From Planotetraspora kaengkrachanensis (lineage in GTDB: Bacteria; Actinomycetota; Actinomycetes; Streptosporangiales; Streptosporangiaceae): 64,000 nucleotides of DNA. The stretch lies in NCBI RefSeq assembly GCF_016862895.1, contig NZ_BONV01000051.1:26580-90579 (forward strand), given 5' to 3'. Positions 44,281 to 52,749 of the stretch are shown here, piece by piece (the first letter of the stretch is position 1; every line of letters begins with the position of its first letter). The notes under the pieces are model-generated. The model saw nothing but the letters and a program-made list of their open reading frames with translations, searched no databases and was not told the DNA's origin. The position numbers and the translations under genes are program-made.

Positions 44281-45132
44281 ATGGAATCAGGCTTCGGCTA
44301 CTTCGCCACCCACGACACCGTCGGCCCGGCGGCGCTCGCCCGAATGGTCGAGAAGCGGGGGCACGCGGCGCTGCTGTTCACCGAGCACACGCACATCCCG
44401 GTTCCCGAGCCGGGGACGCGGGTGCAGTCCGAACACGGCGGAGACCTGCCGTCCAAGTACTGGCACGTCTACGACCCCTTCGTGGCGGCCACCGCCGCGG
44501 GAGTGTCGACCACGCGACTGCGGGTCGGCACGGGGATCTGCCTGGTGCCGCAGCACGACCCCATCACCCTGGCCAAGACGGTGGCGAGCGTCGACCACCT
44601 GACGGGCGGGCGCTTCGAGTTCGGCATCGGGCCCGGGTGGAACGAGCCCGAGATGCGCGACCACGGCGTGGACCCCCGGCGCCGGTTCGCCGTGATGAAG
44701 GAGCACGCCGAGGCGATGCGGGAGATCTGGACCCGCGACGAGGCGGAGTACCACGGGGAGTTCGTGTCGTTCCCGCCGTTGTGGTCGTGGCCCAAGCCCG
44801 CCCAGCGGCCGCATCCGCCCGTGCTCGTCGGAGGCACCGGGCCGACCGTGTTCGATCGTGTGCTGTCGTACGGCGACACCTGGTTGCCCAACTACACGCC
44901 GGGCGTCCTGGAGCGGATCCCCGAGTTGCTCAGCAGAGCGGCGGACGCGGGCAGGCGTGTGCAGGTCTTCATGAGCGCGACCCCCGCCGACCCTCGCGTG
45001 ATCGAGGAGTGCGAGCGGGCGGGGGTCGCCCGGGTCATGGCCTACCTGCACACGGCGGGGATCGACACGATCCGGCGGGAGATGGACGCCTTCGAGGCCG
45101 CCCTCGCCGAGGTGCGCGGGGAGACTCCCTAG
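44281..45132 (+). CDS. LLM-class flavin/F420-dependent oxidoreductase
   Basis: The 283-residue TIM-barrel protein has VGTGICLVPQHDPITLAKTVASVDHLTGGRFEFGIGPGWN and the PVLVGGTGPTVFDRVLSYGDTWLP segment, as in the actinobacterial F420-dependent LLM subgroup. It could oxidise or reduce small organics, but no target is evident. The ATG has no strong ribosome binding site. Its stop lies in the first copy of an 18-bp tandem duplication shared with the lysE-like gene. Confidence 0.85.
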   Translation: MESGFGYFATHDTVGPAALARMVEKRGHAALLFTEHTHIPVPEPGTRVQSEHGGDLPSKYWHVYDPFVAATAAGVSTTRLRVGTGICLVPQHDPITLAKTVASVDHLTGGRFEFGIGPGWNEPEMRDHGVDPRRRFAVMKEHAEAMREIWTRDEAEYHGEFVSFPPLWSWPKPAQRPHPPVLVGGTGPTVFDRVLSYGDTWLPNYTPGVLERIPELLSRAADAGRRVQVFMSATPADPRVIEECERAGVARVMAYLHTAGIDTIRREMDAFEAALAEVRGETP

Positions 45133-45164
45133 TTCAGGGTGGCGGTCTAGTTCAGGGTGGCGGT
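45129..45164. repeat. 18-bp perfect tandem duplication at gene ends
   Basis: CTAGTTCAGGGTGGCGGT occurs twice in a row (45129-45146, 45147-45164). The CTAG gives the LLM stop (TAG) on the plus strand in copy one and the LysE stop (TAG on the minus strand) in copy two. Before the duplication the two stops probably overlapped in one CTAG. Confidence 0.95.
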
Positions 45165-45809
45165 CGCGAGCTTGGCCCCGAAGCCGAGGAAGAGCGCGCC
45201 CACCCCGGAGGTCAGGCCGGCCGAGAGCCTGCGGCGACGCCGGAACTGGCCCGCCAGATAGGTGCCGCCGAAGATCAGCGTGCTGAGGTAGACGAAGCTG
45301 AACACCTGCGCGATCAGCGCCAGGATCAGGAACGACAACACCGGGGCGCCGTACGACGGCTCGACGAACTGCACGAAGAAGGCGACGAAGAACAGGATCG
45401 CCTTCGGGTTGAGCAGGCTGATGCCCAGCGCCTTGCGGAACGGGTTCACCTGGCGGGGCGCCGCGGCGGCCTCGACGTCCGATCCGGTGCCCGCGGCCGA
45501 GGTCGAGCGCCACGACTTCCAGGCCGAGCGCAACATGCCGAAGCCGATCCAGGCGAGGTAGGCGGCTCCGGAGTACTTCACCACCGTGAACAGGATCGGG
45601 GTGGACTTCAGCAGCGAGGCGGCCCCGGCTGCCGACAGGAACATCAGCACCGAGTCGCCGAGGAAGACGCCGCATGCGGCCTGGTAACCGCGCCGCACAC
45701 CCCGCTGGGCGGCCGTGGAGAGCACGAACAGCGAGTTCGGGCCGGGCAGCAGGATGATCAGAAATGTGCCGACGACGTAGGCCCAGATATTCGTGATCCC
45801 GAAGAACAT
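45147..45809 (-). CDS. LysE/RhtB-family amino-acid exporter
   Basis: The 220-residue protein starts with the family signature FLIILLPGPNSLFVLSTAAQRGVRRGYQAACGVFLGD (in two runs) and has six helices. Members export Lys, Leu, homoserine or related amino acids; its closeness to LeuE types is my impression only. ATG 45809 has GGAG six bases upstream; a TTG at 45821 is open. It is divergent from the selenium-binding protein gene. Confidence 0.85.
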   Translation of the reverse strand: MFFGITNIWAYVVGTFLIILLPGPNSLFVLSTAAQRGVRRGYQAACGVFLGDSVLMFLSAAGAASLLKSTPILFTVVKYSGAAYLAWIGFGMLRSAWKSWRSTSAAGTGSDVEAAAAPRQVNPFRKALGISLLNPKAILFFVAFFVQFVEPSYGAPVLSFLILALIAQVFSFVYLSTLIFGGTYLAGQFRRRRRLSAGLTSGVGALFLGFGAKLATATLN

Positions 45810-45892
45810 CTTCCGCTCCAAAAGTTACGACATACGCCGATATAGTGCCTTACTTGTCTTGGTCTCGACAGGTGAGGGCATGTCAATGCCTA

Positions 45893-45921
45893 TTGACCTG
45901 GTGGGAAATAACGACTGATTC
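45893..45921 (+). promoter_or_regulatory. Promoter of the selenium-binding protein gene
   Basis: TTGACC and TGATTC are exactly 17 bases apart, and TGATTC ends seven bases before the ATG. No ribosome binding site is present, so transcription starts at or near the start codon. Confidence 0.55.
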
Positions 45922-45928
45922 TGAGCGC

Positions 45929-47317
45929 ATGACGCTCTGGAAGCCGGATCCAACGTTCTATCCGTCTCCGCGTGACGCCGCCGCGGCCCCGGCGGAGAAG
46001 CTCGCCTACGTCGCCGCGTTCGACCGCTCGGCGAGCAGGCCCGACGCGCTGGCCGTGCTGGACGCGGACCCCGGCTCCGCCTCCTACGGCGCGGTCGTCG
46101 GCTGGACGGATCTTCCCTACACCGGCGACGAGCTGCACCACTTCGGCTGGAACGCGTGCAGCAGCGCGCTGTGCCCCTCCGCGCCGCATCCCCACGTCGA
46201 GCGGCGCTACCTGATCGTCCCGGGGCTGCGCTCGTCCCGGATCTACGTGTACGACACCAAGGACGTGGTGAGCCCGCGGCTCGTCAAGGTGATCGAGGCC
46301 GAGGACCTGGGCAAGCGCGCGGGCTACTCGCGGCCGCACACCGTCCACTGCGGTCCCGGCGGCCTGTACGTCTCGGCGCTCGGCGGCTACGGCGAGGACG
46401 GCCCCGGAGGAATCGCCGTGCTCGACCACACGTCGTTCGAGGTGCTCGGCAGGTGGGAGGCCGACCGCGGTCCGCAGTACCTCGCCTACGACTTCTGGTG
46501 GCACATCAACCACGACGTGATGGTCACCTCCGAGTGGGGCACCCCGTCGATGGTCGAGGACGGCGTGGTGGGCGAACTCCTGCTCGGGCGCAAGTACGGC
46601 CACCGGATCCACTTCTGGGACATGCGCAGGCGCAGGCACATCCAGGAGGCCGACCTCGGCGACCAGCACCAGATGGTCCTCGAACTGCGCCCGGCCCACG
46701 ACCCCACGAAGAAGTACGGCTTCGCCGGGGTGGTCACGAACGTGGAGGACCTGTCGGCCTCGATCTGGGTCTGGTACGAGGACGGCTCCCGCTGGGCCGT
46801 GCGGAAGGTCGTGGACATCCCGGCCGAGCCCGCGTCCGCCGGCGACCTGCCCGACGTGCTCAAGCCCTTCGGGGCGGTGCCGCCGCTGGTCACCGACATC
46901 GACCTGTCCGTGGACGACAGGCACCTCTACGTCTCGTGCTGGGGCACGGGCGAGCTGAAGCAGTACGACGTGTCCGACCCGTTCAACCCGGTCGAGACGG
47001 GCTCGATCCGTCTCGGCGGCGTCGTCAGGCGGGCGGCCCACCCGGCCGCGCCGTCCGAGAGACTGGCCGGGGGCCCGCAGATGATCGAGGTCAGCCGTGA
47101 CGGCGAGCGGGTCTACATCACGAACTCGCTGTACGGCTCGTGGGACGACCAGTTCTATCCCGACGGCGTGGGCGCCTGGATGGCCAAGGCCGACACGGCG
47201 GCGTTCACCCTCGACGAGCGGTTCTTCCCGCACGGAGACGACTTCCGAGGGTTGCGCCCGCACCAGACCCGGCTGCAGGGCGGGGACGCCTCCTCCGACT
47301 CCTACTGCTACCCGTGA
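45929..47317 (+). CDS. Selenium-binding protein/methanethiol oxidase (SBP56 family)
   Basis: The 462-residue protein matches SBP56/SELENBP1: the motif WNACSSALC (Cys77), VPGLRSSRIYVYDTK, HTVHCGPGGLYVSALGG, WEADRGPQYLAYDFWWHINHDVMVTSEWGTPSM (in two runs), and LPLxxTDIDLSVDD-like LVTDIDLSVDDRHLYVSCWG. Characterised relatives are copper-containing methanethiol oxidases that convert methanethiol to formaldehyde, H2S and H2O2. It is GTGA-coupled to a His-rich membrane protein. MauG and SCO1 genes seen with MTO in other bacteria are not here. Confidence 0.88.
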   Translation: MTLWKPDPTFYPSPRDAAAAPAEKLAYVAAFDRSASRPDALAVLDADPGSASYGAVVGWTDLPYTGDELHHFGWNACSSALCPSAPHPHVERRYLIVPGLRSSRIYVYDTKDVVSPRLVKVIEAEDLGKRAGYSRPHTVHCGPGGLYVSALGGYGEDGPGGIAVLDHTSFEVLGRWEADRGPQYLAYDFWWHINHDVMVTSEWGTPSMVEDGVVGELLLGRKYGHRIHFWDMRRRRHIQEADLGDQHQMVLELRPAHDPTKKYGFAGVVTNVEDLSASIWVWYEDGSRWAVRKVVDIPAEPASAGDLPDVLKPFGAVPPLVTDIDLSVDDRHLYVSCWGTGELKQYDVSDPFNPVETGSIRLGGVVRRAAHPAAPSERLAGGPQMIEVSRDGERVYITNSLYGSWDDQFYPDGVGAWMAKADTAAFTLDERFFPHGDDFRGLRPHQTRLQGGDASSDSYCYP

Positions 47318-47934
47318 CGCTGACGGCGGTCATCCTGCTCGGGGCCTTCCATGGCATCAACCCCTCCATGGGCTGGCTCTTCGCGGTCGCCAGGGGCCTG
47401 CAGGAGCGCAGCCGCGACCTGCTCCTGCAGTCGCTTCCGGTGATCGCGCTGGGGCATCTGGCGTCGGTGGCGATGGTGGTCCTCATCGTCAGCGCCACCG
47501 GCTCGCTGGTCACCGGCACGGTGCTCAGCATCGCCTCGGGCGTGCTGCTCGTGGGCTTCGGTCTGTGGCACCTGCTGTCCAAGCGGCACTTCCGCTGGGT
47601 CGGCATGCGGGTGTCGCTTCCGCAACTCGCCGCCTGGTCGTTCCTCATGTCGTCGGTGCACGGCGCCGGCCTCATGCTGCTGCCGGTCCTCACGCACATG
47701 CCCGCCGGGACGGCGGCGGGGGCGCACCACCACGGCGGCGGCGCTCTGACGGGCGGCATGGTCGTCGCGGGGATCCACACCCTGGCCATGTTCGTGACGG
47801 CCACGATCATCGCCCTCGTCGTCTACGAGTTCGCCGGGCTCACGATTTTGCGCAAGGCGTGGTTCAACCTCGACCGGATGTGGGCGATCGCCCTGGTCGG
47901 CGCGGGGGTGATCACGCTCGCCACGGCCTGGTGA
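47314..47934 (+). CDS. Integral membrane protein coupled to the SBP56 gene
   Basis: The GTG at 47314 overlaps the SBP56 stop (GTGA), which makes co-expression certain in practice. The 206 residues form about six helices, with GAFHGINPSMGWLFAVARGL in the first, SVHGAGLMLLPVLTHMP later, a loop AGAHHHGGG, and GIHTLAMFVTATIIALVVYE. The H-G-x-N-P signature in the first helix recalls the HX4D-type motif of NicO/HupE-like metal transporters, but the match is partial. It may deliver or remove a metal, such as copper for its partner. No known family can be named. Confidence 0.7.
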   Translation: MTLTAVILLGAFHGINPSMGWLFAVARGLQERSRDLLLQSLPVIALGHLASVAMVVLIVSATGSLVTGTVLSIASGVLLVGFGLWHLLSKRHFRWVGMRVSLPQLAAWSFLMSSVHGAGLMLLPVLTHMPAGTAAGAHHHGGGALTGGMVVAGIHTLAMFVTATIIALVVYEFAGLTILRKAWFNLDRMWAIALVGAGVITLATAW

Positions 47935-47959
47935 GATCCGTCTCCTCCCTCGGGAGGAG

Positions 47960-47980
47960 TCGAGATGCGATATATCTCGA
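47960..47980. promoter_or_regulatory. Palindromic operator upstream of SIP gene
   Basis: TCGAGAT-GCGATAT-ATCTCGA is a perfect 7-bp inverted repeat overlapping an AT-rich core, which is rare here. It resembles PadR-type operators (ATATCTCGATA-like) rather than the IdeR/DtxR iron box. No padR gene is adjacent. Confidence 0.55.
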
Positions 47981-48018
47981 TAGGGTATGGGCAGCCGCCG
48001 TACCAAGGGAGGTCCGCC

Positions 48019-48753
48019 ATGGCCCGCGCCCGAGCCCTTCGGGAGATGTTGTTCCTCGTGGGCGTGATCGAGGACGTGCGTCTGCTCACCCCGCGGATGC
48101 GCCGCGTCCGCATCTGCGGCCCGGCGCTGAAAGGCCTGTCCTGGACACCGGGCCAGCAGGTCAGAGTGCACGTCACCGACATGTTCGCCGCGCGCACGTG
48201 GCTGCGCGGCGCGGTGGGCGACGTGCTGCGCACCTATTCGATCTGGGCGGCCGACGCCGACGCCGGCACCCTCGACCTGATCGTGTTCGACCACGTGGGC
48301 GACTCGCCCGGCAACGCCTGGGCGAGGTCCGCCGTCCCCGGCCAGGAGGTCACCTTCTCCCGGCCCCAGGGCGACTTCGTCGTACGGCCCGGCGGATACC
48401 ACCTGTTCGCCGGGGACGAGACGGCGTCCGTCGCCTTCGGCCCGATGCTCGGGGCGATCCCGGAGACCACCCCGGTCCACGGCGTGGTCGAGGCCGGCGC
48501 GGCGGAGGACCACCTTCCGCTCTCCCGCGACCTCGTGCGCGTAGAGCGCACGGGTGACGCCGTCCCGTCGGAGGCCCTGATCAAGGCCGTGCAGGCGCTC
48601 GACCTTCCGGAGGAGCCGGGAGTCGCCTACCTCGCCGGCGAGGCCAGGACCCTCCAGGCCGTCCGCCGTCACCTGGTCACCGAGCGAGGCTGGCCCCGCA
48701 GAAGCGTCGTCACCAAGCCCTTCTGGACCCCCGGCAAGCGGGGCATGGACTGA
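48019..48753 (+). CDS. Siderophore-interacting protein (FAD-binding)
   Basis: The 244-residue protein belongs to the SIP/ViuB flavoreductases, which reduce ferric siderophores in the cytoplasm. Visible: VRLLTPRMRRVRICGPALKGL, WTPGQQVRVHV, LRTYSIWAADADAGTLDLIVFDHV (FAD-binding RxYS), NAWARSAVPGQEVTFSRPQGDFVV and AYLAGEARTLQAVRRHLVTERGWPR. ATG 48019 is preceded by AGGGAGG (48006-48012). A longer frame from 47965 lies in the operator and is rejected. No siderophore synthesis genes are in the window. Confidence 0.9.
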   Translation: MARARALREMLFLVGVIEDVRLLTPRMRRVRICGPALKGLSWTPGQQVRVHVTDMFAARTWLRGAVGDVLRTYSIWAADADAGTLDLIVFDHVGDSPGNAWARSAVPGQEVTFSRPQGDFVVRPGGYHLFAGDETASVAFGPMLGAIPETTPVHGVVEAGAAEDHLPLSRDLVRVERTGDAVPSEALIKAVQALDLPEEPGVAYLAGEARTLQAVRRHLVTERGWPRRSVVTKPFWTPGKRGMD

Positions 48754-48759
48754 GCCGCC

Positions 48760-48819
48760 GCGGAAACGTCGGCGGAAACATCGGCTGAAACATCGGCTGG
48801 GGCGTCGGGCAAGATGTCG
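48760..48819. repeat. Degenerate 12-bp tandem repeat
   Basis: Five 12-base units starting GCGGAAACGTCG (then GCGGAAACATCG, GCTGAAACATCG, GCTGGGGCGTCG, GGCAAGATGTCG) fill the gap between the SIP stop and the start of the AfsR-like gene. The fifth unit carries that gene's ATG, so the repeat lies where its ribosome binding site should be. Confidence 0.85.
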
Positions 48820-51800
48820 GGCATGTGGGTCAGCCTTCTGGGCGCGATGGAGGTCACGGACGACGACGGCGAGCGGATCGACGTCACCGGGCCGCGCGTG
48901 CGGGCGCTGCTCGCCGTTCTCGCCGCGCGGCCCCGGCAGGTCGTGACGGCCGACGCGCTCGTGGACGCGCTGTGGGGCGACGATCCGCCCGCGATGGCGG
49001 CCAACGCCCTGCAGACGCTGGTCAAACGGCTGCGGGCGGCGCTCGGCCGTCCGGACGCGGTCCTCTGGCGTGCCGGGGGCTACGCGCTCGACGTGGACCC
49101 CGCGCAGGTGGACCTCGAGCGCTTCGCCGTCCTGCGGCACGCCGGAGAGTCGGCGACCCACCCCGCCCGGGCGGCCGACGCGCTCGACGAGGCGCTCGCC
49201 CTGTGGCGTGGCCCCGCCTTCGGCGGCCTGCCCGGCCTGCCGTACCTGGCGAACGCCGCCACCTCCCTCGAGGAGCAGCGGCTCACGGCCGTCGAGAGCC
49301 GGGCCGAGGCCTACCTCGCGCTCGGGCGCGACCTCGACCTGTCAGCTGAGGCCGCCGCCCATCCTCTGCGGGAGCGGCTCTGTGCCCTCGCCATGCGCGC
49401 CCTCGCACGCGGCGGCCGGCAGGCCGAGGCCCTCGCGTTGTACGACAAGACCCGGCAGGCGCTCGCCGACGAACTCGGCGTCGACCCCGGATCCGATCTC
49501 CGCGACGCCCACCTCGCCGTCCTCAGGGGAGAGATCTCCGCCGGACGGCGCAGGCCGGGCTTTCGCGCCCCCGCCCTGCGCGCACCCCTTACCAGTTTCG
49601 TGGGACGCGGCGACGAGGTCGTCCACCTCGGCGGGCTGCTGAAGCGGTCGCGCCTGGTCACGATCATCGGACCGGGAGGTGCGGGCAAGACCAGGCTCGC
49701 GATCGAGACCGCGCTGCGCGCGCCGGCGGAACCGTACGGCGGGTCGGAGCCCGGCGGCCCGTGGATGGCCGAGCTGGCCTCCGTCACCGACGCCGTCGAC
49801 GTCCCCCACGCCGTGCTGAACGCTCTCGGGATCATGGGCGAGCGCGCGGTCACGGGGGAGTGGCGGGAGGAGGCGAGGGATCCGGTGGATCATCTCGTCG
49901 CCTCGCTGAACGGCCGGGCGGCCCTCCTGGTGCTCGACAACTGCGAGCACGTGATCGAGGCGGCCGCCGCGCTTGCCGACCGCCTGCTCGCCGAGTGCCC
50001 CGGAGTGCGGGTGCTCGCCACCAGCCGCGAGCCGCTCGGAGTCCCGGGGGAGACCCTCGCCGCCATCTCGCCGCTCGGGCTGCCGCCCGCCGGGGCGACG
50101 GCCGCCGACGCGGCGGGCTACCCGGCCGTGCGGCTGCTGGCCGACCGGGCCGCCGCCGTACGGCCGGGCTTCACGCTCGACGAGGACAACGCCGACGCCG
50201 TCGTCACGATCTGCCGTCGCCTCGACGGGATGCCGCTGGCCATCGAGCTCGCCGCGGCCCGGCTGCGCGCCCTCGGTCCCGCTCAGCTCGCGGCCAGGCT
50301 CGACGACCGCTTCCGCCTGCTCACCGGCGGGAGCCGTACGGCGCTGCCGCGGCAGCGGACGCTCCGCGCGGTGGTCGAGTGGAGCTGGGACCTGCTCACG
50401 CCCGGCGAGCGGGCCCTGGCCGGGCGGCTCGCCGTCTTCGCGGGCGGGGCCACGCTGGACGACGCAGAGTCGGTCTGCGGCGACCCGGCGGAGGTGCGGG
50501 AGACCCTTCCCCCGCTCGTCGACAAGTCCCTGGTCGAGGTGACAGAAGACGGGCGTTACCGGATGCTGGAGACGATCCGCGCCTACGCGCTCGAGCGGCT
50601 CACAGAGGCGGGGGAGTCCGGCGAGTTCCACGCCCGGCACGCCCGGCACTTCCTGGCTCTCGCCGAGGAGGCGGAGCCGCGCCTGCGAGCCGCCGGTCAG
50701 GAGCGCTGGATCGCCAGGCTCACCGCGGAGCAGGACAACCTCCACGCCGCCCTCCGGTGGGCGATCGACTCCCGCGACGTGGAGATCTCCCTGCGGCTGT
50801 GCGGAGAGCTGAGCTGGTACTGGTGGATGCGGGGATACGAGGGCGAGGCGGCGGTCTGGGCAGGCCGGGTCGTCGAGCTCGTCGGCGACCGTCCGCCCGC
50901 CGGCCTGCTCCGCCACTACGCCGCGTGCCGGATCGTCCTCGCCGTCGTCCAGCTCGGCCACGCGATGGCCGATCGCGAACGGATCGGCGCCCTGTTCCAC
51001 GAGATGGAGGCGCTGATAGCCGCGGCCGAGAGCGAGGGGCCGGTCCATCCGATGTTGCTGATCATGCGCGTGGTCATCGCGGCCATGTCCGGTCAGGACG
51101 AACGCGCCCGCATGCTCCTGGACGAGTACACCGTCTCGGGCGACCCCTGGCTGGCCAACTCCGCGCTGATGATCCGCGGTGGATCGCTGGGACTCTCCGA
51201 CGACCCCATGCGGGACATCGAGGCCGCGGTTGCGGGCTTCAGGACGACGGGGGACCGCCGGGGTCTGAGCGAGTCGCTGCTGTCGCTCGCCACCCTCCGC
51301 GCCAGGCGCGGCGACCTGCCGTCCGAGCTCGTGGACGAGATCATCGCCGTGACCGGCGAGTGGATGAGCCCGCAGGACGTGATCTCAGCGCTGACCAGGC
51401 TGGCACACCTCAGGCTTGGGGCCGGCGACCTCGAGGGCGCGATGAGCGACCTGTCCGCGGCGCGCGCCCGGCTGTCGGACGCCATGCCGCCGCACACCCT
51501 GCTCCAGCTCGGGATCGCGGAGGCCGAGATCGCGCGCCATGGCGGAGACCTCGACGCGGCCCTCCTCGCCTACGAGCGCGTCGTGGCCCTGCTGGACGGC
51601 GTCACCGTTCCGCAGCAGGCCGCGATGGCGCGAGGCGGGTACGGCAGGGCTCTGCTGGCCAGGGGCGACCTGACCGCCGCACGGCGCGAGCACCGGGCGG
51701 CGGTCGAGGTGCTCGGCACCCAGCCCGACGTGCCCGTCCTCGCCCTGCTCGTCGCCGGCTGCGCCATGGTCGCCCTCGCGGACGGCGACCCCGAGCAGGC

Positions 51801-51975
51801 GGCCGTCCTGTTCGGCGCGGCGGACGCCGTCAACGACGGGTGGCGTGCCGACCCCGACGCCGTCGCGGCGATGGAGTCCGCCAGGGCCGGGGCGCGCGCC
51901 GCGTTCGGTGAGGCTTACGAGCGGGGACGCGCCCTGTCGCTCGACGAGATCCGCCGGGTGACGACGGGCGGGTGA
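48814..51975 (+). CDS. AfsR/SARP-type regulator with BTAD, NB-ARC and TPR regions
   Basis: The 1053-residue protein is a large transcription factor. Order: winged-helix DNA-binding domain (~5-95), BTAD (~100-245), NB-ARC ATPase (~255-560; P-loop GPGGAGKTR, LLVLDNCEHV, GMPLAIELAAARLR) and a long helical TPR-like region (~600-1050) ending VNDGWRADPDAVAAMESARAGARAAFGEAYERG. Such proteins regulate secondary metabolism or exporters. No biosynthetic genes adjoin, but the convergent DrrAB-like exporter may be a target. There is no clear ribosome binding site; ATG 48823 is another possible start. Confidence 0.9.
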   Translation: MSGMWVSLLGAMEVTDDDGERIDVTGPRVRALLAVLAARPRQVVTADALVDALWGDDPPAMAANALQTLVKRLRAALGRPDAVLWRAGGYALDVDPAQVDLERFAVLRHAGESATHPARAADALDEALALWRGPAFGGLPGLPYLANAATSLEEQRLTAVESRAEAYLALGRDLDLSAEAAAHPLRERLCALAMRALARGGRQAEALALYDKTRQALADELGVDPGSDLRDAHLAVLRGEISAGRRRPGFRAPALRAPLTSFVGRGDEVVHLGGLLKRSRLVTIIGPGGAGKTRLAIETALRAPAEPYGGSEPGGPWMAELASVTDAVDVPHAVLNALGIMGERAVTGEWREEARDPVDHLVASLNGRAALLVLDNCEHVIEAAAALADRLLAECPGVRVLATSREPLGVPGETLAAISPLGLPPAGATAADAAGYPAVRLLADRAAAVRPGFTLDEDNADAVVTICRRLDGMPLAIELAAARLRALGPAQLAARLDDRFRLLTGGSRTALPRQRTLRAVVEWSWDLLTPGERALAGRLAVFAGGATLDDAESVCGDPAEVRETLPPLVDKSLVEVTEDGRYRMLETIRAYALERLTEAGESGEFHARHARHFLALAEEAEPRLRAAGQERWIARLTAEQDNLHAALRWAIDSRDVEISLRLCGELSWYWWMRGYEGEAAVWAGRVVELVGDRPPAGLLRHYAACRIVLAVVQLGHAMADRERIGALFHEMEALIAAAESEGPVHPMLLIMRVVIAAMSGQDERARMLLDEYTVSGDPWLANSALMIRGGSLGLSDDPMRDIEAAVAGFRTTGDRRGLSESLLSLATLRARRGDLPSELVDEIIAVTGEWMSPQDVISALTRLAHLRLGAGDLEGAMSDLSAARARLSDAMPPHTLLQLGIAEAEIARHGGDLDAALLAYERVVALLDGVTVPQQAAMARGGYGRALLARGDLTAARREHRAAVEVLGTQPDVPVLALLVAGCAMVALADGDPEQAAVLFGAADAVNDGWRADPDAVAAMESARAGARAAFGEAYERGRALSLDEIRRVTTGG

Positions 51976-51984
51976 GCCCGCGGT

Positions 51985-52749
51985 TCACCTGATCCTGCGC
52001 GCGTAGGTCCGTACGGCGAGCGGGACGAAGCAGGCCGTGATGGCGACGATCCAGCCCAGGGTGATCCAGACGTTCGCTCCCACGGGACCGCCGGTGAACA
52101 GCGAGCGCAGCGAGTCGGCCAGGTGCGAGACGGGGTTCAGGCGCGCCCACCACTGGAGCGCCCCCGGCATGTTGGCCGCGGGGATGAGGGCCGTGCTGCC
52201 GAAGGACAGCGGGAGCAGGACGGCCGTCGCCAGACCCTGCATCGAGGCCGCGGACCTCGCCCGGAGACCGAGCCACGCCGACACCCAGCCGAGGGCCAGT
52301 GTGAACGCCAGCAGCAGCGCGACGCCTCCGAGTGCCTCCAGCGGCGAGGTGCGGATCCGGAAGCCGACCACGGACCCGACGAGCAGCGCCACCGCGACGG
52401 TCAGGGTCATGGTGGCCGTGTCGGCGAGGATCCTGCCCATCAGCGGCGCCGATCTCGCGATCGGCATGCTCCTGAACCGGTCGAACACGCCGTTGCCGAT
52501 GTCCTCGGCGAGCCGCAGGCCGGTCGTGATCGTCTGAGTGAGGGCGACCTGCGTCAGCACGCCTGGGAGCAGACGCTGCACGGCCCCGCTCTGGTCGCCG
52601 GACATCGCACCGAAGACCACGACGAAGATCACAATCATGAAGATGGGCTGGAGGAGCAACTGGATCAGCTCCCCGGGCTGGTTCCTGAGCGGCACCAGGC
52701 TCCGCCACGTCAGCGTCATCCCCTGCGCGAAGGTGTTGCGGGCCGTCAT
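51985..52749 (-). CDS. ABC-2 type exporter permease (DrrB-like)
   Basis: The 254-residue protein has six helices and the ABC-2 layout (LVPLRNQPGELIQLLLQPIFMIVIFVVVFG, IGNGVFDRFRSMPIARSAPLMGRI, and SFGSTALIPAANMPGALQWWARLNPVSHLADSLRS), close to DrrB of daunorubicin exporters. Its ATG overlaps the stop of the ATPase gene (ATGA), so the two form one exporter. The drug or lipid cargo cannot be predicted. Confidence 0.88.
   Translation of the reverse strand: MTARNTFAQGMTLTWRSLVPLRNQPGELIQLLLQPIFMIVIFVVVFGAMSGDQSGAVQRLLPGVLTQVALTQTITTGLRLAEDIGNGVFDRFRSMPIARSAPLMGRILADTATMTLTVAVALLVGSVVGFRIRTSPLEALGGVALLLAFTLALGWVSAWLGLRARSAASMQGLATAVLLPLSFGSTALIPAANMPGALQWWARLNPVSHLADSLRSLFTGGPVGANVWITLGWIVAITACFVPLAVRTYARRIR

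Noticed and set aside
49342..51911. Two very long frames (568 and 716 codons) overlapping the AfsR-like gene
   Set aside because: They are alternative frames of a well-supported 1053-residue regulator and are Arg/Gly/Pro-rich with no domain signal.
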